DNA of 8,152 bases from an uncultured beta proteobacterium. Its GTDB lineage: Bacteria > Pseudomonadota > Gammaproteobacteria > Burkholderiales > SG8-39. The position numbers were made by a program, and so were the translations under genes. The notes beneath the pieces are model-generated. The model ran no database searches. It was given only the letters and a program-made list of their open reading frames with translations, and was not told the DNA's origin. How positions within the stretch are numbered: the stretch's first letter is position 1; each line of letters starts with the position of its first letter. Where the stretch lies: NCBI GenBank assembly GCA_903868285.1, contig CAIPUP010000140.1, positions 1-8,152 of the forward strand, in the 5' to 3' direction. Below, one piece after another: positions 1 through 5,363 of this stretch.

Positions 1-293
1 CCATAGAGCGTGCCCATGTCTTCCTCAGCGACGTTGGTGGCCTGAAAAATTCCTGCTTGCGACACCTCCACCATGAAGTGCGCCTTGTCGCCCACCATGC
101 CAGCCACTGTCACACGCAGCGAGACTTCGAATAGTGCACCTTCCATGGGCTGCACTGCATGGCCAATCTGGATTTGGATTTCAGGCACATTGCCGTCCAG
201 ATAGACCATCGGCGCACCCGGCACTTCCAGCGACAGATCCTTGACGTAGATTTTTTCGATGCCGAAGATCGGCTGCTGTACTTGTTCGCTCAC
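1..293 (-). CDS. secB: Protein-export chaperone SecB (3' end cut by window edge)
   Basis: SecB is a cytoplasmic homotetrameric chaperone that keeps precursor proteins unfolded and hands them to SecA for Sec export. The visible 97 codons begin SEQVQQPIFGIEKIYVKDLS after a GTG start and continue with EVSLRVTV and EVSQAGIF, which match the conserved beta-sheet core of the family. The normal length is about 150 to 160 residues, so roughly the last third lies outside the window. The GTG at 291-293 is chosen because a GGAG Shine-Dalgarno (299-302, minus strand) sits 5 nt upstream and because the translation starts at the usual family position; no ATG lies nearby. It follows grxC by 46 bp on the same strand, as in E. 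coli, and is probably the last visible gene of the arsR-rhodanese-grxC-secB unit. Family assignment is secure. Confidence 0.95.
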   Translation of the reverse strand, partial: MSEQVQQPIFGIEKIYVKDLSLEVPGAPMVYLDGNVPEIQIQIGHAVQPMEGALFEVSLRVTVAGMVGDKAHFMVEVSQAGIFQATNVAEEDMGTLY

Positions 294-305
294 GTTATCT
301 CCAGT

Positions 306-329
306 GACGCTGCGCTCTCACACAGCGTC
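306..329 (-). other. Hairpin between grxC and secB
   Basis: A perfect 7-bp inverted repeat, GACGCTG (306-312) and CAGCGTC (323-329), encloses a 10-nt loop in the 46-bp gap between grxC and secB. In the leftward transcript it lies after a run of six T following the grxC stop and ends just 3 nt before the secB Shine-Dalgarno. No T-run follows it in either direction, so it does not look like an intrinsic terminator. It could affect secB translation or mRNA processing between the two genes. Confidence 0.5.
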
Positions 330-339
330 GGTTAAAAAA

Positions 340-630
340 TCAGACTGACAGCATCGCATTCAGCCGGCCGGACTGCTCCAGCGCAAACAGATCATCACAG
401 CCACCCACATGCTGCTCGCCGATCCAGATCTGCGGCACGGTACGGCGACCGGACAAACGCATCATTTCCTCGCGCCTGCCGGGATGATCCTCGACATCGA
501 TCCATTCAAACACCACGCCCTTGTCGCGCAACAGCGACTCGGCACGACGACAATACGGACACCAGCCAGTGGCATACATGGTCACTTTCACGCCCGTCCC
601 GTTGCTGCCGGAATCATGCAAATCCGCCAT
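340..630 (-). CDS. grxC: Glutaredoxin 3 (GrxC)
   Basis: A small cytoplasmic thiol-disulfide oxidoreductase that uses glutathione to reduce disulfides and mixed disulfides. The 96-residue product has the dithiol active site CPYC at 24-27, the cis-proline TVP at 64-66 and the glutathione-binding GGCDD at 76-80, all in the expected order, so it should be catalytically competent. E. coli GrxC is about 83 residues; the difference is an N-terminal tail of about 13 residues (ADLHDSGSNGTG) before the first beta strand. The ATG at 628-630 has a GAGG 7 nt upstream that overlaps the rhodanese stop codon. A GTG at 589-591 would give the usual length and is preceded by GGGACGGG, so the start is not certain. 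It lies 9 bp downstream of the rhodanese gene and 46 bp upstream of secB, consistent with one operon. Confidence 0.93.
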   Translation of the reverse strand: MADLHDSGSNGTGVKVTMYATGWCPYCRRAESLLRDKGVVFEWIDVEDHPGRREEMMRLSGRRTVPQIWIGEQHVGGCDDLFALEQSGRLNAMLSV

Positions 631-639
631 GACCGGGCC

Positions 640-1047
640 TCAGCTTTGCACCGGCAGTCCGGCCTGTTGCCAGGCCTGCAAACCGCCATTGAGACTTTGC
701 ACGCGCGTAAAGCCTTCCTTGCGAAATATCGCCGCCGCCGCCAAAGAGCGACTGCCGCTGTCGCAATAGACGATTAGCGGCTTTTGCTTGTGGCTGGCCA
801 GCTCTTGGCCTCGAGCGACGATCTGCGACATCGGCACACTGCGGGCATTCAGAATATGCGCTTTGGCAAAAGCGTCCTGATCACGCACATCCACCATCAA
901 CGCATCCTCGCGGTTGATCAACTGCGTTGCCTCGGTGGTGCTGACTGCGGCACCGCCACCACCACGACGCAGCATGGGCCACAGCAACATCGCGCCCGAA
1001 ACCACGGCAATGGCAATCAGATAAATATTGTCGAGAACAAATTTCAT
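640..1047 (-). CDS. yibN: Membrane-anchored single-domain rhodanese (YibN-like)
   Basis: A sulfurtransferase-family protein of 135 residues. Residues 6-25 form one hydrophobic segment, followed by LRRGGGG, which suggests an N-terminal anchor with the rhodanese domain on the cytoplasmic side. The rhodanese domain spans about 34-133. It has the VDVRDQDAF strand-helix motif at 52-60, then the active-site loop CDSGSR at 95-100 with the persulfide-forming Cys95, and ends with GGLQAW. The intact cysteine predicts real sulfane-sulfur transfer; its acceptor is unknown. The ATG at 1045-1047 is chosen over a TTG 12 codons upstream because AAGGA lies 4 nt before it and because the extra residues would precede the anchor without purpose. 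It sits between an ArsR-type repressor and grxC and is named by similarity and position relative to E. coli yibN. Confidence 0.9.
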   Translation of the reverse strand: MKFVLDNIYLIAIAVVSGAMLLWPMLRRGGGGAAVSTTEATQLINREDALMVDVRDQDAFAKAHILNARSVPMSQIVARGQELASHKQKPLIVYCDSGSRSLAAAAIFRKEGFTRVQSLNGGLQAWQQAGLPVQS

Positions 1048-1113
1048 GCGGTCCTTGCTGATATGAAAAAAAGTTACTGTCAATAATGGGATGGCCGCGA
1101 CACCAGAGCCTCA

Positions 1114-1476
1114 TCAACCCGAGTCAGCGCGTGGCTTGCCGTCGACCCCGCAAAATACTTCGCGCATGCTGGCAATCAGCGCCAGCGTGCGTGCGTCACT
1201 GACGCTGTAAAACACCTTATTGGCCTCCTTGCGCGAACGAAGTATCGCTTTATCACGCAAGATGCCCAGATGCTGCGAGATGTTGGACTGCGTGGTACCC
1301 ACAGCCTCGACAATCTCCTGCACATTGACCTCCTGGTCACCCAGCACGCAAAGAATCTTCAGCCGCAGCGGATGCGAAATAGCCTTCATGGCACGCGCCG
1401 CCTGCTCGATCTGCTCGCCGCGACCGATTAACTCGAAAATATCTCTGCTGATCTCTGCGGTTTGGCTGGCGGACAT
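1114..1476 (-). CDS. ArsR/SmtB-family repressor with a YgaV/BigR/SqrR-type cysteine pair
   Basis: A 120-residue winged-helix repressor counted from the ATG. The core reads AISHPLRLKILCVL, then the recognition helix region TTQSNISQHLGILRDKAI at about 61-78, then the beta-wing KEANKVFYSV. The arsenic/metal motif ELCVC at the start of the recognition unit is absent (VNVQEI instead). Two cysteines, Cys43 (ILCVL) and Cys109 (VFCG), are 66 residues apart. This equals the spacing of the reactive pair reported for SqrR (41/107) and BigR (42/108), and the surroundings resemble E. coli YgaV. Inference: it senses persulfide or polysulfide rather than metal. An in-frame TTG two codons upstream (1480-1482) is an alternative start; neither has a clear Shine-Dalgarno. 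It is 66 bp upstream of the rhodanese gene and divergent from gpmA. The ArsR-family call is secure; the ligand is inferred. Confidence 0.9.
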   Translation of the reverse strand: MSASQTAEISRDIFELIGRGEQIEQAARAMKAISHPLRLKILCVLGDQEVNVQEIVEAVGTTQSNISQHLGILRDKAILRSRKEANKVFYSVSDARTLALIASMREVFCGVDGKPRADSG

Positions 1477-1478
1477 AT

Positions 1479-1520
1479 TCAAGTAGGGGCGTTTGCAGGT
1501 TCAGGCAGGCTCGGAACCAT
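1479..1520 (-). other. Possible 13-codon leader ORF upstream of the ArsR-type gene
   Basis: On the minus strand an ATG at 1518-1520 opens a reading frame MVPSLPEPANAPT that stops with TGA at 1479-1481, two bases before the repressor ATG. It overlaps the alternative TTG start of the repressor. There is no convincing Shine-Dalgarno before it. Such an arrangement could allow ribosomes to reinitiate on the repressor gene, which also lacks its own Shine-Dalgarno. A chance ORF of this length is common, so this is tentative. Confidence 0.2.
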
Positions 1521-1565
1521 GGCCAGAAGGAGTGGGGCCGAAGATGAAACCGAGGTCGATCCGTT

Positions 1566-1571
1566 ATTATA
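1566..1571 (-). promoter_or_regulatory. Perfect -10 box (TATAAT) for the ArsR-type gene
   Basis: The minus strand reads TATAAT at 1571 to 1566, about 90 bp upstream of the repressor ATG, in the divergent intergenic region. No recognisable -35 hexamer lies 16 to 18 bp upstream; that position is occupied by the 11-bp direct repeats. The strand opposite reads TATTAT at 1565-1570, so the same AT-rich patch could also serve gpmA, again without a good -35. The patch has weak dyad symmetry (CC..TA.TA..GG over 1561-1573), which would suit autoregulation by the repressor. Confidence 0.5.
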
Positions 1572-1580
1572 GGACGCTTG

Positions 1581-1635
1581 GCGTAAACCCCGCGTAAACC
1601 CTGCGCGAACCCTGCTTCAACCCCGTTCACCCCCC
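1581..1635. repeat. Tandem 11-bp direct repeats in the divergent control region
   Basis: On the plus strand four to five consecutive 11-bp units can be read: GCGTAAACCCC, GCGTAAACCCT, GCGCGAACCCT, GCTTCAACCCC and a degenerate GTTCACCCCCC. The first two differ at one position; units three and four match their neighbours at about 9 of 11. The array ends 9 bp upstream of the minus-strand TATAAT and occupies the place of its -35. On the other side it forms most of the sequence just upstream of gpmA. One unit per helical turn is the layout of sites bound by tandem transcription-factor dimers such as OmpR/PhoB-type regulators, but the sequence is not a Pho box and the binding protein is unknown. 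Confidence 0.65.
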
Positions 1636-1652
1636 TGCAAAAGCCCCACCCC

Positions 1653-2402
1653 ATGTACAAACTCGTTCTGCTGCGCCATGGCGAATCCGCCTGGAACAAG
1701 GAAAACCGTTTTACCGGCTGGACCGATGTCGATCTGACGCCTGCCGGGGTCGACGAGGCCCGCGCTGCCGGCCAGTTACTGCGTAAGGAAGGCTTTGACT
1801 TTGACTGCGCCTACACCTCGGTGCTCAAGCGCGCCATTCGCACGCTGTGGCTGACGCTGGAGGAAATGGACCGGATGTGGATCCCGGTCACCACCGACTG
1901 GCGCCTGAATGAGCGCCACTATGGCGCACTGCAGGGGCTGAACAAGGCCGAAACGGCCGCTAAATTCGGTGACGATCAAGTACTGGTGTGGCGACGCAGC
2001 TATGACACCCCGCCGCCGGCGCTGGAGACATCCGACCCGCGCAGCCCGGCACACGATCCGCGTTACAGCAAGTTGACCGCCGGCCAGCTACCTCTGACCG
2101 AGTGCCTCAAAGACACTGTGGCGCGCTTCGTACCCTACTGGGAGTCGACCATTGCGCCAACGGTACGCAGCGGCAAGCGCGTGATCATTGCTGCGCATGG
2201 CAATTCACTGCGTGCACTGATCAAGTATCTGGATGGCATCAGCGACGAAAAAATCGTTGAACTCAATGTACCGACCGCACGGCCACTGGTGTATGAACTG
2301 GATGCCGCACTCAAGCCCTTGCGCAGTTACTACCTTGGCGACCAGGCTGAGATTGAGCGCGCCATGCATTCGGTCGCCAATCAGGGCAAGGCCGCCAGTT
2401 GA
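1653..2402 (+). CDS. gpmA: 2,3-bisphosphoglycerate-dependent phosphoglycerate mutase
   Basis: A cytoplasmic glycolysis and gluconeogenesis enzyme that interconverts 3- and 2-phosphoglycerate through a phosphohistidine. The 249-residue product matches the family length (E. coli 250). It carries the RHGES motif with catalytic His9, Arg60, Glu87 in LNERHYG, and the second histidine His182 in AAHGNS, so the histidine-phosphatase fold and active site are complete. The start at 1653 gives the canonical N-terminus MYKLVLLRHGES, but no Shine-Dalgarno precedes it; the leader is C-rich. It is the first gene of the rightward cluster and its stop overlaps the start of a small ORF leading to envC. At the equivalent E. 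coli locus the mutase next to envC is the unrelated, cofactor-independent GpmM. Confidence 0.97.
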   Translation: MYKLVLLRHGESAWNKENRFTGWTDVDLTPAGVDEARAAGQLLRKEGFDFDCAYTSVLKRAIRTLWLTLEEMDRMWIPVTTDWRLNERHYGALQGLNKAETAAKFGDDQVLVWRRSYDTPPPALETSDPRSPAHDPRYSKLTAGQLPLTECLKDTVARFVPYWESTIAPTVRSGKRVIIAAHGNSLRALIKYLDGISDEKIVELNVPTARPLVYELDAALKPLRSYYLGDQAEIERAMHSVANQGKAAS

Positions 2403-2437
2403 TGCGCGCCGCATCCGTTCCGTACGAGGGCGGATGA
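2402..2437 (+). other. 11-codon mini-ORF bridging gpmA and envC
   Basis: An ATG at 2402-2404 shares its A with the gpmA stop codon (TGATG). Its frame, MRAASVPYEGG, ends with TGA at 2435-2437, which overlaps the envC ATG at 2434-2436 (ATGA). AAGG at 2388-2391 lies about 10 nt before its start. The double stop/start overlap would let ribosomes pass from gpmA to envC by coupled reinitiation. The peptide itself shows no recognisable feature, and chance cannot be excluded for so short a frame. Confidence 0.3.
2426..2430 (+). promoter_or_regulatory. Shine-Dalgarno fixing the envC start
   Basis: GAGGG at 2426-2430 lies 3 to 4 nt before the ATG at 2434. The envC frame is open further upstream through the 3' end of gpmA, so this site and the signal peptide that follows decide the start. 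Confidence 0.6.
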
Positions 2438-3804
2438 CCCGGTTGATTGCCTTGCCGGCGATTGCGACCAGCCTGCTGCGTAAGCTTGGCGCACCGGCTG
2501 CACTGCTTGCTTTTGGCGCACTGAGCGCACTTGCTCCGCCCCCGGCACTGAGTGCTGACAAGACTGTACGCAGCGATAAAAACGAACGAACCGCCGCCAG
2601 TCAGGCCGAACGCAAGGAATTGGAGCGGGTGCGCGGCCGCCTCGAAAAGCTCAAAAAGGACTTGGCCGCGACCGAGGGTACGCGCAGCGAGGCACGTGAT
2701 GCGCTGCGCGATTCGGAGTTATCGATTTCCTCTACCAATCGCAGCTTGCGATTGCTCGGCGAACAACACGAACAGGCCCGCAGCGAACTACGCGAAGCCA
2801 CCTTGCAGCGGCAGGAGATCGAAGCGGCTCTTGGTCGGCGTCAGGACCAGCTGGAACAGGTATTGCTCGCGCGCCATCAAGCTGGCGAACCGGGCCCGCT
2901 GAAATTACTGCTCTCGGGACAGAGCCCGAATCGTATTGCACGCGACCTGCACTACTTGTCCTATCTGTCGCGTGCCGAAGCCAATGTGGTGAACGATCTG
3001 CGCGCAGGAATCAGCAGTCTGAAACTGCTCGAGACACGCAGCCGCGAGCGCGCCGCGCAGCTGCAGGAGCTGGAGACACGTCAGCGCGAGCAGCGCAGCC
3101 AGCTGGTCACCCTGCAGGCGACGCATCGCAAGACGCTAGATCAGCTATCCGAACGCATTCGCGAGCAACGTCGCCAGGTCGAGGTCATGCAACGCGATGA
3201 ATCCCGTTTGACACGGGTGATCGAGGAAATCGGTCGCATTCTGGCAACCCGTCCCCCGAGCGGTACCAACCGCAAGGCTAACCCCGGCAACGATGCAGCA
3301 AACAACCGTGACAAGAACAGTGGCGACAAAAGCACGCGCAGTGGCGCGGCCAAGGACAGCGGCGCACGGGAAGCCAACCGCAGCAGCATGACCGAGCTCG
3401 CGGGAACATTCGAACAACTGCGCGGCAGCCTGAGACCGCCCACCCGCGGCAATCCCGTCGGCCGTTTCGGCATGCCACGCGAGGGTGGCGGCCCAGCCTG
3501 GAAGGGCTTGTTCATCCGCGCGCCGGGCGGCCAGGAAGTACGCGCCATCGCAGCCGGACAGGTGGCGTTCTCGGACTGGCTGCGCGGCTTTGGCAACCTG
3601 CTGGTGATCGATCACGGCCAAGGCTATCTCAGCATCTATGGCAACAACGAGTCATTACTCAAGCAAGTCGGGGATACAGTGCGCGCTGGTGATGTGGTCT
3701 CCACCGTAGGAGCCAGCGGGGGCAATCCGGAATCAGGGCTATACTTTGAAATGCGTCATGAGGGCAAGGCGCTAGACCCTGCCAAGTGGTTTTCAGCACG
3801 CTGA
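2434..3804 (+). CDS. envC: EnvC-like murein hydrolase activator with a degenerate LytM domain
   Basis: A periplasmic divisome-associated protein of 456 residues. EnvC activates peptidoglycan amidases (AmiA/AmiB in E. coli) during cell separation. Order: signal peptide with hydrophobic core about 18-38 and likely cleavage after ALSA (41); Glu/Arg-rich coiled coil about 50-270; an Asn/Lys/Ser/Gly-rich linker about 273-318; and a LytM (M23) domain 343-456. The zinc ligands of active M23 enzymes are missing: the first His and Asp positions are Lys357 and Ile361, the second motif reads IYGNN, and the HxH site is LYFE (436-439). It therefore should bind and activate rather than cut, as in E. coli EnvC, whose domain ends similarly (YFEIRR, NPQPW). 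The longer open frame starting inside gpmA is rejected. It lies 31 bp after gpmA and 96 bp before ctpA. Confidence 0.93.
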   Translation: MTRLIALPAIATSLLRKLGAPAALLAFGALSALAPPPALSADKTVRSDKNERTAASQAERKELERVRGRLEKLKKDLAATEGTRSEARDALRDSELSISSTNRSLRLLGEQHEQARSELREATLQRQEIEAALGRRQDQLEQVLLARHQAGEPGPLKLLLSGQSPNRIARDLHYLSYLSRAEANVVNDLRAGISSLKLLETRSRERAAQLQELETRQREQRSQLVTLQATHRKTLDQLSERIREQRRQVEVMQRDESRLTRVIEEIGRILATRPPSGTNRKANPGNDAANNRDKNSGDKSTRSGAAKDSGAREANRSSMTELAGTFEQLRGSLRPPTRGNPVGRFGMPREGGGPAWKGLFIRAPGGQEVRAIAAGQVAFSDWLRGFGNLLVIDHGQGYLSIYGNNESLLKQVGDTVRAGDVVSTVGASGGNPESGLYFEMRHEGKALDPAKWFSAR

Positions 3805-3900
3805 GTGCATGCCATTGCAATCATCAAAATTCGCCCCATCTAGCGGCATCGAAACCCATCCATCCGTGGCAAAACAGCAGAATCCCTGCAGGAGTCCAGC
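3805..3900 (+). other. envC-ctpA intergenic spacer
   Basis: Ninety-six bases with no convincing promoter or terminator. AGGAG at 3890-3894, 6 nt before the ctpA ATG, is a strong Shine-Dalgarno. A palindromic TTGCAA occurs at 3815-3820 but no -10 follows at a suitable distance. Read-through from envC is the simplest assumption. Confidence 0.5.
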
Positions 3901-5319
3901 ATGCGCAGCAAAGTGAAACAGATCGGCCTGGTGATGGCTGGCGTTCTCGCCGGCGTGCTGCTGTCGCTCAATTTCTCTGCCATTGCGCAACGTGAACCGG
4001 CCAAGCTGCCACTGCCGGTCGATGAGTTACGTTCCTTCGCCGAAGTGTTCGGCGCCATCAAGTCCGGCTACGTCGAGGATGTGGCCGACAAGAAGCTGAT
4101 CAATGAGGCCATCAACGGCATGCTGAGCGGCCTGGACCCACATTCGGCCTATCTTGATCAGGATGCCTTCCGCGAGCTGCAGGTTGGCACACAAGGCGAA
4201 TTTGGCGGACTCGGTATCGAAGTGGGCATGGAGGACGGCTACGTCAAAGTCGTGTCGCCGATCGAGGACACCCCAGCCTTTCGCGCCGGCCTCAAGCCCG
4301 GCGACCTGATCATCAAGCTGGATGACACGCCGGTGAAGGGGATGACGCTCAACGATGCAGTCAAACGCATGCGTGGCAAGCCACGCACCAACATTCGCCT
4401 AACGATTGCCCGCAAAGGTGAAACCAAGCCATTCGAAGTCACGCTGATGCGCGATGTGATCCGGGTACAGAGCGTCAAATCCAAAATGATTGAGCCCGGC
4501 TATGGCTGGGTGCGGGTGTCACAGTTCCAGGAACACACCGGCGAGAACCTGGTCAAGCACATCACCGCGCTGTACAAGGACGGCCCGCTCAAGGGCTTGG
4601 TGCTCGATCTTCGCAACGACCCGGGTGGCCTACTCAACGGCGCGGTCGGCATTTCCGCTGCCTTCCTGCCGGCCAAGGCGCTGGTGGTGTCGACCGATGG
4701 CCGCACCGAAGACGCCAAACGCAAGTTCATCGCCACCCCTGAGGACTATCTGCGCGGTCGCGGCGAAGACTACCTGCGCGGCCTGCCGGCCGGGGTCAAA
4801 ACTGTCCCGATGGTGGTGTTGGTCAACGGCGGCTCGGCCTCGGCCTCAGAGATCGTGGCCGGCGCATTGCAGGACCACAAGCGCGCCACCATCATCGGCA
4901 CGCAAACCTTTGGCAAAGGCTCGGTGCAAACCATTCTGCCGCTGGGCAATAACACCGCGATCAAGCTCACCACGGCGCGTTATTACACCCCGTCCGGACG
5001 CTCCATCCAGGCCAAGGGTATCGAACCCGATGTGCAAGTCGATGATCCCACGCAGCCCGTGAACCGGCTGCGCGAAGCCGATCTCAACAAGCATCTATCC
5101 AACGATCGCGAGCAAGCCGAACGTGACAAGTCAGCCAAAGATGCGGCTGCCGCCAAGTCCGATACCGCCAAGCGCAGCGAGGAAGAACAGCTCAAGCCAC
5201 TGGAGTTCGCCACGGATGGTGACTTCCAGTTCCAGCAGGCGATGAACTTCCTCAAGGGCCGGCCGGTACAAAAGTCACCGCCAGTTGCTGCGGCAGCGGC
5301 CGAGGCCAGAAAGAACTGA
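3901..5319 (+). CDS. ctpA: Carboxy-terminal processing protease CtpA (S41 family, PDZ)
   Basis: A periplasmic tail-specific serine protease of 472 residues that cleaves substrates near their C-termini. An uncleaved anchor or signal peptide spans about 7-29 (GLVMAGVLAGVLLSL, ending AIAQ). A helical region with GMLSGLDPHSAYLD (73-86) precedes the PDZ domain at about 95-180 (GGLGIEVGM, then AGLKPGDLI). The catalytic core follows with the conserved LDLRNDPGGLL (235-245). The Ser/Lys dyad is Ser314 in GSASASEI and Lys339 in TFGKGSVQ, 25 apart as in Prc and CtpB, with Gln343. The C-terminus has the usual DFQFQQAMNFLKG after a charged Lys/Ala/Glu-rich stretch (about 400-430) and an alanine-rich tail. 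It follows envC, and S41 proteases of other bacteria are known to control M23-type hydrolases, so a functional link is plausible but inferred. Confidence 0.96.
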   Translation: MRSKVKQIGLVMAGVLAGVLLSLNFSAIAQREPAKLPLPVDELRSFAEVFGAIKSGYVEDVADKKLINEAINGMLSGLDPHSAYLDQDAFRELQVGTQGEFGGLGIEVGMEDGYVKVVSPIEDTPAFRAGLKPGDLIIKLDDTPVKGMTLNDAVKRMRGKPRTNIRLTIARKGETKPFEVTLMRDVIRVQSVKSKMIEPGYGWVRVSQFQEHTGENLVKHITALYKDGPLKGLVLDLRNDPGGLLNGAVGISAAFLPAKALVVSTDGRTEDAKRKFIATPEDYLRGRGEDYLRGLPAGVKTVPMVVLVNGGSASASEIVAGALQDHKRATIIGTQTFGKGSVQTILPLGNNTAIKLTTARYYTPSGRSIQAKGIEPDVQVDDPTQPVNRLREADLNKHLSNDREQAERDKSAKDAAAAKSDTAKRSEEEQLKPLEFATDGDFQFQQAMNFLKGRPVQKSPPVAAAAAEARKN

Positions 5320-5321
5320 AG

Positions 5322-5351
5322 CCGCTAGGGCTTGACTGCAATCCGTAGCGG
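5322..5351 (+). other. Weak inverted repeat between ctpA and moeB
   Basis: CCGCTA at 5322-5327 pairs with TAGCGG at 5346-5351 around an 18-nt loop, just after the ctpA stop codon. There is no T-tract, so an intrinsic terminator is unlikely. The short 44-bp gap favours co-transcription of moeB. The site may be chance. Confidence 0.2.
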
Positions 5352-5363
5352 ACTGTTCGCGGC

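Noticed and set aside
1048..1083. TTG-initiated 12-codon N-terminal extension of the rhodanese
   Set aside because: The ATG at 1045-1047 has AAGGA 4 nt before it and starts directly before the membrane anchor.
1055..1083. Possible promoter for the rhodanese gene from a perfect TTGACA (1078-1083, minus strand)
   Set aside because: No acceptable -10 lies 16 to 18 bp downstream, and the only near match (TATCAG) is at 14 bp, so an internal promoter is not supported.
2233..2433. 67-codon upstream extension of envC inside gpmA
   Set aside because: The frame is open by chance over the gpmA 3' end; a Shine-Dalgarno and a signal peptide at 2434 mark the real start.
3815..3840. Possible ctpA promoter from TTGCAA in the envC-ctpA gap
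   Set aside because: The hexamer 17 bp downstream (ATCTAG) is a poor -10; read-through from envC explains ctpA expression.
4490..5062. 190-codon frame inside ctpA on the same strand
   Set aside because: Arg/Ser/Pro-rich translation typical of a shifted frame; CtpA's catalytic residues are encoded in the other frame over the same span.
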